From Glossina fuscipes (taxonomy: Eukaryota; Arthropoda; Insecta; Diptera; Glossinidae), in the NCBI RefSeq assembly GCF_014805625.2, contig NW_023998433.1, positions 2,838,169 to 2,902,168 of the forward strand: a DNA stretch of 64,000 nucleotides. The letters are read 5' to 3'. This document shows, in pieces, positions 1 through 11,850 of this stretch. The notes under the pieces are model-generated. The model searched no databases. It saw only the letters and a program-made list of their open reading frames with translations, and was not told where the DNA came from. Positions within the stretch are counted from its first letter, which is position 1; each line of letters opens with the position of its first letter. A program made the translations under genes and the position numbers.

Positions 1-1765
1 TTAGAACGCATTTTTAGCCAGATAATATATCTTCATTTGAGGAATATATAAAACAATTTTAAACATTCTTTCTTTTTTCCCATACGATTAATAAGCAGAA
101 AACCTCAAAAAAGTAAAAACAAAGGAGATTTAATCATTTGTAACTTTGTGTGGGCATGGTCGATTTCTTCCCTTTTTGCACATAAATGGTAGAGTTGTTC
201 GTAAAGTAAATGTAGCAATTTTCACCTTACTATGACATGGCAAGGTTTCTATTCGATCTAGAAAGCTGTAGCCGTCCAATCGTCACTTACGATTGAACGA
301 TTTAGATAGATTAACAGCCCAAATTTCAGGTGGAGATTTACAAAAAAGTACAAACGAACGAAGAGATATTGTCTTTGAGTCTCATACTACGATTTACATG
401 TAACGCAATTGGCCATCCGTTTAAGTCCATTTATATTATTAGACGGACAGACAGAAATCACTTCAATGCCATAGCTAACGTTAACGTGAATCATAAGAAG
501 AATGTGCGCAATTGTGTATTTAACTGGAACTGGCAAGTGCAAGTTCGGATTATACAATTTTGTAAGTTTAAGTTTGTGATTCACCATTACCCAAACATGA
601 CCAGACATGGGATCAGTAAGGCATAGTGTTATACGAGCTGCTAAAGTCGAATGAAACTGTTACTGCAGACGTCTACTGGGGTCAATTCAATAAATTGCAT
701 GATATATTTTTGTAAAAAAGATAAGCAAAAGCGGCTATCATATGAATTGACTGAAAATGCCCTTTTGGCCCCTTGCAGCAAGAGTTGTCAAGGATACACT
801 ATTGCAGCTCGAATGGGAAATTCTGCCACAACCAGCCTACTCATTAGCATTACCACTTGTTCAGATCCATGCAGCATGGCATGGCTGGCAAGCAGCTCCG
901 CAAAGTTGAAAAATTGCGAAAATGGGTCGATGATTGGCTGCCAAGCCAATGCCGTGGTGCCAACATGGTATCGACATGTTCCCGGAAAGGTGGGGAAAAG
1001 CAGAAAATGATGGAAAACATCTTGGTTAATATACATTGCATCAAGTTTTCTCATTAAATGCCTATTTCAAGTGAAAAAATGGCCAACAATTTTGCAAGTA
1101 TTTAATATAAAGCTACAACGCTTTTTTAGATCAAGAGAAACAAGAACACAACTATTCCTCTTGTTAAGATTCTCTCTGATAAGTTCAATGAGGGAAACCA
1201 AAAGCTTAGACGTGCTGTGGCGAAAACGAAAACCAAATTATTTTACGAAAATGGGGTACAATTAGTTTAGAGAAGAATATATTTCGGGTTATTTTTCATT
1301 CCACAGGGAAAACTGAGGCCATGGTTATGGTGTGAGTAACACGTAATAAATGGTTTGATATGTAAGGTAAGATTATACTCATGAGTTTAATGAATGTATC
1401 GTTAATTCCAGCAGAGGTAAAAGTAATTGTGCGGTAGGCACTCTAGAGCGTATTCTCATCATTATTATGAAAGGAAAAAGAGTTGCGTCTCTTAATGACG
1501 CCATGAAATGTCGGTAAAATTTCGAGGCTGTTTGATTGGTTTAGAACGAAGGAGTCGTTAATAGCACTTATTTTTGCGACAAGAAAGAGTGTCAACAAGA
1601 CATACCACAAAGACACACAGGCCCAGAGACTGATAGGCATGCCTTAATCGATTCAGTATTTCATGCTAGCCAACAATATATATACTTTATAGGGTCCCTG
1701 AAAATTCCTTTGGCGTATTGTAAACATTATGGCAAATGAGGACAATTTGGGTATAAAAATATTTT
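1..1765 (-). repeat. INE-1/DINE-1-like interspersed repeat, split by mariner-derived sequence
   Basis: Positions 1-235 align by eye with the interior of the repeat copies at 8766-9716 and 48800-49520. Shared landmarks are the 'gaacgcatttttag' block, the 'gattaataagca' block and the 'aaagtaaatgtag' block. From about 1440 the similarity resumes with 'aaaaagagttgcgtc' and ends in the module with 'aatatatatactttatagg' and 'gggtataaaaa' near 1752-1763. Read on the minus strand, that module resembles the 5' end of Drosophila INE-1, a Helitron-related non-autonomous element. The left part of the copy lies before the window. The roughly 1.2 kb between the halves contains mariner transposase remnants, so the copy appears to have been interrupted. 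Family assignment is by recalled motif similarity only. Confidence 0.5.
608..1029 (+). pseudogene. Decayed mariner (Tc1/mariner superfamily) transposase, C-terminal half
   Basis: Joining frames gives a recognisable mariner C-terminal half. A WDQ-GIVLYELL block at 608-640 has an in-frame TAA at 617 where the family has a charged residue. NETVTADVYW follows from about 650. A VKDTLLQLEWEILP block lies near 795-830, then YHLFRSMQHGMAG near 850-885, KWVDDWLP near 920, and a terminal HGIDMFPERWGK block ending in TAA at 1027-1029. The family catalyses cut-and-paste transposition through a DD34D triad. Here the segment that normally carries the third aspartate (SPDLAPSD) is shrunken to a few residues and several frameshifts separate the blocks, so the protein is dead. 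The N-terminal DNA-binding half and the inverted terminal repeats were not found. Confidence 0.8.
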
Positions 1766-2139
1766 TCGTTTTTAGTATGGACAAAATGAAGCCTTTTGTT
1801 TACTTCGTTTTACTTTGCTTTACATGATTGTAACCATTTCTCAATTTCTGTGTCGAAAATCGAAATAATAAATTTTAACATTATTTCTTTGCATTATTTG
1901 GGATCGTTTATTATAAAAGCTATCACGTAAATCAAAAGATAAATATATATTCATGATATTTTTAGTTGATCAGTTAGTGAGGGAACGTGAGGAGCTGGGA
2001 GTACGCGTAAGCACACAGTTGATAATCGGGGCGGATTTATAGATAATGAGGGTATGAAAAAGGGAAGAAGGGATAAGGAGAGGTGGTGTACGAAGCATAA
2101 GATTTTTATATTAATGGTATTAGCAATTATCGATCCGAT
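1766..2139. other. AT-rich spacer with no recognised gene
   Basis: No coding or repeat signature was recognised. The stretch at about 1975-2100 is markedly purine-rich on the + strand (G/A runs), unlike its surroundings, but forms no clean tandem repeat. Confidence 0.5.
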
Positions 2140-2290
2140 CTATCACCGAAGGATGAGTGCTTGTAGAAAAATGAAAAAAATTTACCACGCTTACCTAATG
2201 TTATAGTGTATCGCAATGTAATTTTTCTCCAGCACCTTTACAACTTGCAGAAAGACGCTTCAAAAATCTCATAAAGTATATAAATTTAAT
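2140..2290 (+). repeat. Fragment of INE-1-like repeat
   Basis: The blocks 'atagtgtatc', 'gacgcttcaaaaa' and 'tcataaagtatataaat' match the junction region of the larger copies at 52380-52500 and 56585-56640. Only about 150 bp is recognisable and no ends can be fixed. Confidence 0.45.
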
Positions 2291-5200
2291 ATACAACATG
2301 AGATATGTAATCATAGTTATTTGTTTATAGTTGTTTTGTGAAAATTAATTAATAAATATTTACATTAGAAAAATATAATTACTTAAATTTTTTTTAAAAT
2401 TTATCTGTGTAATATAATGTATGGGCATGGAATGAGGAAGCGATGAAAATTTTGCATGAAAAATGCGCTGAATATGTGAAATATCTACATAAGAATATCT
2501 CCCAGTTGCTGATATTGAACGTATAAAATGATCGACTTCATTATAAACAGATTGACTTATTGTCTTTGTTACTGCATGGCTTTCATCGATAAAAACAATA
2601 CGTTTACACATGAATATGTACTTAATAAGACATGAAAGTACAAGGACAGACAGACAGACAGATAGATAAGCAGATTCGTAACCTATCTTGATTCATTACA
2701 ATTCATTGTTCGCTTTGCTTAAATATAGAAATCGTTATGCGTAGCAAGGTGCATACATATTTGATTAAGTATATGTGTGCGTGCGTGTTCGTGTGAAGCA
2801 ACCATATAAATATATATGGCCATATATATTTCAAAGTGAGTCTTCATGCTCGATGCGTATGTATTATGTTTTTCCGTTGTAGAAATTATTAATCAATATA
2901 AATTGTCCGAGAATTATACGTAAATTGAGTTTCAATATAAATTCAATAAAAAATTTACCCTAAATTGGTAGGGAGAGGTGGAGAATGGTGGCCAGTCGCG
3001 CGTGATTGTGAGACAAATTAAATTGTTGAGGACAGACTGTAATTTAAATTGCTGGGCAGTTTAACACTACAAACACTCAATATAAGCTAAGGTAAAAATG
3101 TAAATACACGTTGTACACTGAGAGGAATTAATCCCTTTTGAAGCGACTCTGCCGACAGTAACAGATTTCGTTTGAAGAACAAAAATTACTTGTTTCTTGT
3201 GTGTTACCACAACGCACCTGCTTGATTTTAGTTACCAAAAAAAAAAAAAAAGAAGCTATATGGGTAAAGAACTTCAACCTATCGAAGTCTTCGTTTTAAT
3301 ATTGGAGAATTACTTGCTTTAAAAACATTTAAAAATTATTCAAATTTACTTGTCTCCAGTCCTGGAAATTGTACAGGCGTTGGCGCGAACTCAATTTCTT
3401 TCTAATCATCAAAAAAGGAAACCGGTTAAAGGCATTGTGAAAAAATTTAAATTAAATGCTTTCCCTTTGTAATTAACCCATGTTAATGAAATGGCTAAAG
3501 GACAAGGAGTGGAGAGACGAGAGTAATATTTATGATTCCAACTATAGATGATCTGCATTTGTATCATCGGGCTGTCGGCATCAGATTGTAGGTCGGGCAT
3601 CAGATTGTAGGTCTTAAACAACAAAACAAGATGATGAAAAGATGATCGTAATGATGCGATGTTTGGAATTTGCGATAAATGGATTATTAAGTAAAATTTA
3701 TATTTTTTGCTTTTGCATCTTATGCATTTATTTCAAATATAATTTATTACAATAAAAGAAGTAATTATTTGGCATTACGCAGTTTATGCCATAGTTTTCA
3801 AAAAAATGGCGATGTCTTATCATTAATTTATCGTTCCGAGTTATATGATGGTGTCCTGTGAAGATAAGATGGCGTGACGCCAGACATACTACTGGAAAAG
3901 GGCCGTCTAAAGGTTTTCTTGCAGTGTTTTTCTTTCGCGTTGTTACGGCAAAATAAGGTTGGCTTTTGCTAACGGAATTTACTATTTTATTGGATTCACT
4001 ACATAATTAAACAACAACTGCATACAAAGGGAAAAACAAGAACAACAAAACAGCAACAAAATCATGTTAATCCTTGCCACCGATATGATGGTTTAAAGCC
4101 ACTGCAAAAATAAAATATGAAAAAGAATAATAAAAAGCAGAAAAAAAAAAGCGAAACACTTTTTAACACTTTAATGTTGGGCTATTGTCCACATCAACAA
4201 CAACATGAACTATTACGCTATTGAGAGTACATGTATGACAAAAAACCGCAAGTATGGCAAGTGAAGTGCCTGGCGCGGTTCTGAAATGTATTAATAACGA
4301 TTTAATGATAAGCTAGCGGTTAAAAAAAAAGAAAAGAAAAAACGAAAATTAAAAATAAATAAACAACAATGGAAAACTTTTTTACGTGAAGAAATTTCAG
4401 AAAAGAGAAAAAATTTAACTAATTAAACAAAGCGAAATGAAAGCGAAACAAAAACGTAGTTACGATGATGTGGGGTATAAAGAAGGAATCAGGACATATG
4501 AAATAAAACTGTGGGATGCAAGCATATACATTTATCCAGATATGCACACACACGCCCACGAATGCATATATGGGAGTGTATGTATGCGTTTAAAAGAACA
4601 TTTGTTAGCACACTTACATATGTTTTTACCTTAGGGCTCTTAACATAGTATCCAACAAAGGACATTCATACATGTGCTATGTATGTCCCTCTGCTGACCA
4701 CGACAACGTGGACACGTATGAGAAGAAAAGTGTAGAGATAATTAAAAGGGAAAAAAATTAAATACAGAAACGTCTGGATAAATGGTTATATAGTATTTTT
4801 ATTTTGTCTGCGTAAATTATATTATTACTCAAAGACAACATTAGATCATCAAATCCGTTGATTTTATTGTACAATCCAAAATTGATAAATGAAGGTATCA
4901 TGTTAGGGAAGTCGCTGTACTCGCTAAATAAAATGACTTCTCCAACTCTTGGCGAACTGGAAAGCTTCATAGGCATCTTCAATGTAATAAAATGATGAAA
5001 AATTATCCATCATATCAGTACACTCTGCCGAAAAGTTAAAATTTAACGATATACCACGAACGCGATAAATCGTAACAGTGTGCAACAAAAAAATGCAAAT
5101 TTATTCTTGCAAAATTATTTAATTATACTATTCGAAAATATGGTTTACATTATGAACTGTGATATAAGAAACGGCGGAACGATTGAAGATGCAGGGATTT

Positions 5201-6239
5201 ACAGGCAGCCGATGGCTGAACAAACAGTGAATATTGTCATTTATACAGGCCTAAAGTATTAGGTTTACCCTCAAGGGTTTCGAGGCAAAGATAAAGGGAT
5301 AAGTGAAAAATATATCCGCCACCACTACTATCTCTTCAAATTATATAACGCATGTGAAAATGTTATTGTATGGATTATAAAAAAAGATTACAAGTTTTTA
5401 CAAAATTATTAGTTCGTTTTTCTTAAAATACAATCCATAGGCATATATATATTTTGCGTCTGTTCGAAAATATGATACATATATGGTATACATTTCAAAT
5501 TTTAATTGATAAGAACGATTTTGTTTGTTAAGTTACATTTTTGTTAAAGCGAAGAATAATAAAAATAAAGCAATTCAACAAGAATTATATTTCATCCGAT
5601 AAAGAACGTTATACGACCGAAGTAGGTAAGCACCGTACGGCAAACTGCAACGATTCTTTTTCATAGGATTGGTTGCTAAGTTGAGACTTCTTCTTCTTAA
5701 TTTAAATTGTCTACATAATTGTCCTTTTTCTCCATTGGAAACCATTTTGAACTTGATCTTAGTGTACTATATTGTTTCGCTCAGGAAACAGATTCTTAGA
5801 ATGATTTCAAGACAACGCCATTTTCGTTAATGTCCCTCTTTCGCGAAGTGTAAACCATATCGTTAAATGGGTGTCACGAACAACAAGCAAAGGATTTTAG
5901 TTAGAAATTACATTTGTCTTATTTTTGAAAAATGTTAGAAAGAAGTTTTACTATAACTTTCGTAATATTTATTTCTTAAATCAATTGATCAATAAATGCT
6001 TGTGTATGAATGTGATTTGCCTTAAGTGAAAGGAAAAAAAGACTGCATTTTCAGCTTTATTTTGTTTATTAATTCCTTACTTAGTGCCTGCCCGCAATCA
6101 TTATTTTTTTAGCTTAACTTAGTAACTTAAATAAAAAAAAAAACAAATAATAATTAATTTATGTCTTTCTTTAATTTAGTGGTAAACAAGAAATCAGTTC
6201 AGAATCAGAAATCAAAGAAAAAAAATGGTGAAAATTTAA
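2291..6239. other. Largely unique AT-rich sequence
   Basis: No gene is supported; all open frames are short and low-complexity. Visible structure includes a short degenerate CAGA/GATA repeat (about 2645-2672), a 12-base A run near 3240, a near-perfect 19-bp tandem duplication at 3576-3612 and scattered A- or T-rich tracts. About 2990-3260 and 3840-3960 are slightly less AT-rich but show no recognisable protein in any frame. Confidence 0.5.
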
Positions 6240-6640
6240 TGCTTGTGATATTGAAAGGGTGTCGATCACGCTTCCCTACTTTGTGCGGATACATTTTTGC
6301 CGTTGTCTGTGTTACAAATTGTGAGTAAAAAAGGAAAAACGTGTTTTTTCAAATTCGAAAAGTGTGGTGTACTTACTGCATTGTATGCATGTTCTCGTCA
6401 CCGATTCATCGCATTTTTAATACCAATCTGTTTGCGTAAACTTCAAATATTTCTACCAAGTTTGACGGCAACATATTAATTTTTGGTTCACAGAAGCAAT
6501 TAATAGAAAGACAGAAGGACGGAGATAAATGCCTAGAGTGATTCAGAATTCGATACTGGTCAGGAGTGTACAAGTGCTTTATAACATCTGCGAAGATTTC
6601 TTTTGGCTTCCGTTGATGAGTATAAACATTCGTATCCAAT
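6240..6640 (-). repeat. INE-1-like interspersed repeat, partial
   Basis: The pattern 'gtgattcagaattcgatac' followed by 'tggtcagga' and an end near 'gatgagtataaac' matches the terminal module of the 8766-9716 copy. The upstream block around 'cttcaaatatttctacca' matches its middle. The cluster of 'agacagaaggacgg' just before is the family's characteristic short GACA/GACG stretch. The copy is diverged and its start is approximate. Confidence 0.5.
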
Positions 6641-8765
6641 TTCAAGCGGTTTTAAGATACATCTAACGCTTTAAATGAGGTTTTTCCTCAATTAAGCTAA
6701 TGCTAATGTCTCCTTATATTATTGCTATAAAAACAAACGTAAAGCATTTCAAGGTCGGACAAGCGAAGGCCAAACTTTTGTCGAGAAAGACGAACACTTA
6801 AAGGAATTAATAAAGGAATAGATGGCTTGAAGAACACTGAAGAACTACTGGAAATCAATATAGGGATAGACACATGGATAAATAAATAAATCGAAATAGG
6901 ATTAACTTTATAAAGAAAGAGATGACTAAGTGAATGAACGCTTAGACATATAGACGGGACGAATGGGTGATAAGCGATTGCGTAGGTGGAGGAAGGTACA
7001 GATGAGTAATCTCTTTGACCAATAGATAGATAGCCGAAACGAAGGGATAGTAACTGCTTACGTAGACTACCAGAACCACGAAGCACAAATAGATTGATAT
7101 GATAAAAATACAACAATTTAAGGCGTATTTGACAACTATACTATATATTATAATTTGAACATACTTCCCTTACGAATATGTGTAGGTGCCTAAGATGTGT
7201 TTACAAAAAACCATCTGTACAACATATTTGACAGGAGAACTTCGTAAATATTTTAAGATATTTATTGACATATTATTTAATAAGATATTTTTTAGTATGT
7301 GCCATACAGCTTAATTCCTCGATTTCCTTTTATTCCATATTAAATGATCTCAGAAAAAATATATAAATAAATATGTCTTCGGCACAAGTACATATATATG
7401 AGTAAATTTATATTTCTGCACAGACGTACAGATATTGCGTATTATGCACATTTGTTATCGTCATGCATGCATGTACATCTATGGCTACGTGTATATTCAC
7501 ATGCAACGTGGCTACTAGTGTTGCCACATGGTATATGAATTGCATTTTATCATTACATCACCATCGTCGTTATTACTACACGGGTATGTGAACAAATTTC
7601 ACCGATTTCTTCTTCGACTTTCACCCATTTTCGTCGTTGCTAACGGGTCGACGTTTTGTTTCAAGCAGTATATGCAAGTATAACAGACACACACACATTC
7701 GCAGCCCACTCATGCATGGGTATTGGAGTTTTCATTTTTGTATTGAATTTTCAAATTGTTATTGTTGTTGTGTTTGTATTGCTTTAAATTTTTTTTGTTC
7801 TTTGTTGCTATGCGTTCTGTTTTATTTCATTAAACCAACACAGAGAACAACTACCTGTGCCGTAATGAGCGGAAGTAATTACGATTACTTACAGTAAATT
7901 GACCAAATTTAATGGTTTTTTTTCTCTGAGGCACACATACATGCGCGCATAAATATATATATATATATATATATATAACATATATATATTTGCAAAACTC
8001 GTACGTTTTGCAAAAAATGGTTAAAGCGTTAATAAAATGCGGCATAAGCCGTTGGATATCTGCTTTTGGAGTTTTTCTCTGTGAATTTCTACAGAAATAT
8101 GGATTATTTGTGTACATTCACGAACGTTTGTGTCCGCTTATGTGTTTGATGATGCGATTTATAGTTTTTATGTATTAAATTACAGTTATTTATATATTAA
8201 ACACATGACTGAAATAAATTATTCATCAATTGTAATTTCAGAGCAGATAGTTGTATCGTTTATATACATATATACGTACATTTGTATTGTTTTTCATATT
8301 TTTATCTCTTTTTTTTCCCGCTTGTTTTTGTGCATTCTATAGCATCATTAAATGATAGCCTGACCAAAAGGATTAAAATGTAAAATTGATTTTATCATAT
8401 ATGTTCACCTTTGTGCCAATGCTTCTGTTTGTGCACGTGTACATACGTGTGTGCATTATGTTGTTGGCTATGTTAACATAAAAATGGGCATTTGTAATTG
8501 TTGTTGGCATTTAATAGAGTTTATTTCATTGTTAATAACAAAAGCTTCGTGATATAAAGAGATCAACAACCAACAAATACTGCACGGATATTGGATTTTA
8601 ACGGTTTGCTGTTTATCAATATTGTGGAAATATGATTAAAGCAAAAAAAAAAAGAAAAGCAAAAAAGAACAACAAACCAGAACAATATATACAAACTGTA
8701 AACGACTCAAACGATCATCATAATCATAATCACTTTGATTTCTACTGCATTTCAAATATAATTAA
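6641..8765. other. AT-rich spacer with purine-biased block and TA microsatellite
   Basis: Positions 6740-7100 are strongly purine-biased on the + strand, with degenerate GATA/GGAA-like repeats; this keeps a 137-codon minus-strand frame open, but the frame has no recognisable domain. A pure (AT)n tract lies at 7952-7977, and CA/TG-rich stretches flank 7440-7500 and 8260-8460. No gene is supported. Confidence 0.5.
7952..7977. repeat. (AT)n microsatellite
   Basis: Uninterrupted AT dinucleotide tract of about 26 bp. Confidence 0.95.
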
Positions 8766-9716
8766 AACATGTAAGAAAGTTATATACGGCTGGGGCCAGG
8801 TCTCGAATACCCAACACCACTAAAATTTTTAGCGCTCCTTCCTTATGCTTATTGCCATACAAAAATGATCGGGATAAAATATTTATGTTTCACCTTTTGT
8901 TTCACTAAAAGGTATTGTTAAGAAAAATTAATTTACCACAATCATGACCTTCCCTATAATAAATTTAAAATTAACAGACTTACTCGCTTCGCTTTCTACT
9001 GCCGAAGCCGTTTTATATGATACCAATATCCCTAGCATAGTTAAGAACAAAATTAATCCGCCATGTTGTGATGTCCACCACAATTAATTTAGAACTACCA
9101 CACTTAGCTTTTCATATTTTAGGCTTCAATCCCCTTTATTTGATACCAATATCGCTGGTATTATTAAGAAAAATTTAATTAACCAGGTGGGGATGCCCAT
9201 CATATTTACTGTAACGCTATTTAAAGAATGGACAAAATAGTTTGTGTCAGGTTTACCTTATAATCACTTGTAATTGCGGACATGACTGACTTTCTCCAAT
9301 TTTTACACATAAACAGTACAGTATTTCGCAAAGTAAATATAGAATTTTTCACACTCCTAACTTTTATAAATTCTGAGTAATGAGATAAAACCGGCGAGTT
9401 TTTACTTAGAAAAACGTAGTTGCGTCCAGGTTATGCTCCGCTGCGAACTTCTGCTCTGATCAGTTTAACCCATTTTCATAGCAAACTGCGCGAAAAAAAC
9501 TTCAAATGTTTCTATCAAATTTGAGAACAATACCTTCATGTTTTCGACCAGGCAAGTGTCCAAAACGAACACCATACAGACATATAGACGGGCCGACATG
9601 GCTTAATCAGTTCAGAAAAAGAACACATATAATTTATAGCAATTCCGAACCTTCCTTTTGTGTATTACATACATTATGACAAAAAACAAATCATCCTTCA
9701 GTGATGGGTATAAAAA
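8766..9716 (-). repeat. INE-1/DINE-1-like interspersed repeat, near full length
   Basis: This is the clearest copy of the family in the window, about 950 bp. The left end has 'gtaagaaagttatatacgg' and the right end finishes in 'gatgggtataaaaa'. Near the right end are a GACA/GACGGG cluster, 'cttaatcagttcagaa' and 'acattatgacaaa'. On the minus strand these correspond to the order seen in Drosophila INE-1: TATACCC start, a block ending in TTCTTGATCAG, then a GTCCGTC cluster. Related copies are at 1, 6240, 10078, 18970 and 48800. No transposase is encoded; such elements depend on a Helitron-type helper. Confidence 0.6.
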
Positions 9717-10077
9717 CATCTACGTTCAGTTTAGTGCGAATCTTGAATGTCCAACTGCAACGATAAATATGCATATATATTTTCTGATACTTATCTCCCT
9801 TATTTTTACCGGAAACATATTCCGACTAAACATTTCGAAACACTTAACTCGTCGAGCCTCAATTAAGCTTTGCTGGTAGCTGCCAATTAAGCTGGACGTG
9901 GCAAATTAAATGAGAAAGTTAATATACATTATTCTACAGACTACGAGTATAATTAGCTCATTAAAGGTTTTGTATTATATTAATCTCCTAAATATGTTGG
10001 AATTATATTCTTCTGAAAACGAAAACCATTATTTTAAACGATTTTGTTTAGCAAAAAAACAAATCGAAATAAAAAAA

Positions 10078-10771
10078 ACAAGTGAAAAAGTTATATATGG
10101 TCGTGAGAGAATCTTGCATAACCCTCACCTTGATCCTAAAGAAAAAGTAAAGGAACTAAATTTTCATACTCTATAATGTTGAGTGGGCGCGGCTGATTTT
10201 TTCTAATTTCAGAATAAAAGTGGAAATTTATATGGTGTATGTGTTGCGCTTTTTAAGTAACAAGCAAAAAACGCGGAAAACAAGGGTGTTCATAGTTTTT
10301 TTTATATAAGCGTGCTTTTTGAAAAGTTTGGGTTGGGTCATTTTCAAATTCTTTTGCGAGCTTTTAGGCTATATCTTAATTTTTGCTAATGGGGGAAAGT
10401 TTACCACAGATAATAAACAGTTGCGCAGACAGACGTAGGGACATATGAATAGACGGACATGCTTAGAAGGTAGCTTCTGTGTGTTATAAAGGTTTGAAAA
10501 AAAAGCTGAACCTGCGTGTAAGAAATTCCAGGGCTTTGCCAAATTTGAAGTAGACAGATTTAGTTTAGTGGCCAGGCAAATTGTTTGCAAGAGGTATTAC
10601 ACAGATGGATAGACACCCAGACAGCTAGATAGACTTAAATCGATTCGGAATTTGGTGCTGACCAGGAATATATATATACTTTGCGGCATTTCTGATACTT
10701 CTTTCTGGGCGTAGCAACCGTTTTGACAAAATGAATATACTCCTCATTCTCCGGTTATGAGTATAAAAAGG
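10078..10771 (-). repeat. INE-1-like interspersed repeat
   Basis: The copy starts with 'agtgaaaaagttatatatgg', carries two GACAGACG/GACGGACA clusters (about 10428-10460 and 10600-10630) and the module 'cgattcggaatttggtgc' plus 'aatatatatatactttg', and ends at 'gagtataaaaag'. Positions 10185-10290 are the reverse complement of 11640-11740, so this copy and the one at 11389 lie in opposite orientations. Two copies of the GACA module suggest an internally duplicated or composite element. Confidence 0.55.
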
Positions 10772-10954
10772 AATAATTAATTCGATTTTAGTCTGCTTAA
10801 TCTTTGAGCTACTGTCAATGATTGCGTCAACTAAAAAGTTCGTAAGGTTTTTCTCAACACACATCATAGCAGCGCATAGCTTTAATAACACTAATCCGCT
10901 AATAACACTAAAGCGCTAATATAGCGCCCATAGGTAATTAAGGCAAGTAAAAAC

Positions 10955-11270
10955 ACTTTAGCGGGACACGGCTCACCATTAAATGCCCTACATTTCATTG
11001 CGCTTAATACACGTATTCATATAATGAATTTTCAAAATAAGGTGTTGTATTGAAAGTGATCGAGACTGTGGTCCGATCTGAACCATTTTCAATAGCATTC
11101 GTCCTTAGGCGGAAACACATTGGTGTATCGAATTTCATAAAAATATCTCAAAAATTATGACCTATTGGATGAACACGAGAAAACAAGGTAGACAGACGGA
11201 CAGACAAGCCTAAGTTAATTCAGAAATTAGCCTGAATGGATATCTCACTAGAACTATCGCTTAAAAGAAA
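10955..11270. repeat. Dispersed repeat, second small family
   Basis: Landmarks are 'accattaaatgccctac', 'gaaccattttc', 'attggtgtatcgaatttcat', 'aaaatatctcaaaa' and 'gacagacggacagacaagc'. The same series occurs at 41005-42480 and 48355-48740. It is probably another short non-autonomous element of flies; no ORF is present. The boundaries are estimates. Confidence 0.5.
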
Positions 11271-11388
11271 AACTTATCATTTGTTTTATATAAAATTAAT
11301 TAAATGACATACGGGGATCACACGAATGCGGACACGGACATGGACAGTTTTAGTAATAATGGCTGATGATGAAGTTTGCATGAACTTT

Positions 11389-11850
11389 CTTATACCCAGA
11401 TTCGAAAGAGACGAGGTATGTTAATTTTATCGAAACGCTTACAACGCCCAGAAGGAAGCATCAGAGACCACACGAAGTAACTCCGTCTGTTCGTCTGCGC
11501 AATTGTGCAGTATCTGTGGCAAACATTCTCCCATCAGCGAAAATGAAGATATCGCTTAAAAATTTGCAGACGAATTTGGAAGTGGTCTAAACTTATCAAG
11601 GACACGCCCACAACACGCCCACGCAGAAACTGTGAATTTCTTTGCTTCCTATGTTTTCTGCTTGTTACTCATAACACACAACATTTATATGGTATAAATT
11701 CCCATTTCTATTCTGTAAATAGAAAAAATCGGCTCTGCCCGCCAAATTTTTAAAATATGAAAATTTAAATTCTCCACATTTTTTTAGGATCACCGGGATA
11801 GGCATAAAAGATTTGGTCACGACCGAAAATAATTTTCTTATTTGTTTTTA
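11389..11850 (+). repeat. INE-1-like interspersed repeat, opposite orientation
   Basis: The copy begins at 'cttatacccagattcg', followed by 'cagaaggaagcatcagagac', which closely recalls the 5' module of Drosophila INE-1. It ends in 'ttttcttatttgttttt'. Its interior, including 'gtatctgtggcaaacattct' and 'gcttgttactca', is shared with the copies at 52120-52825 and 56585-57489. Length is about 460 bp. Confidence 0.55.

Noticed and set aside
330..626. 98-codon plus-strand frame near the window start
   Set aside because: No recognisable domain; it overlaps the repeat/mariner region and its translation does not match the transposase frames.
6703..7116. 137-codon minus-strand frame
   Set aside because: It arises from purine-biased degenerate simple sequence; Ser/Leu/Ile/Pro-rich with no motif.
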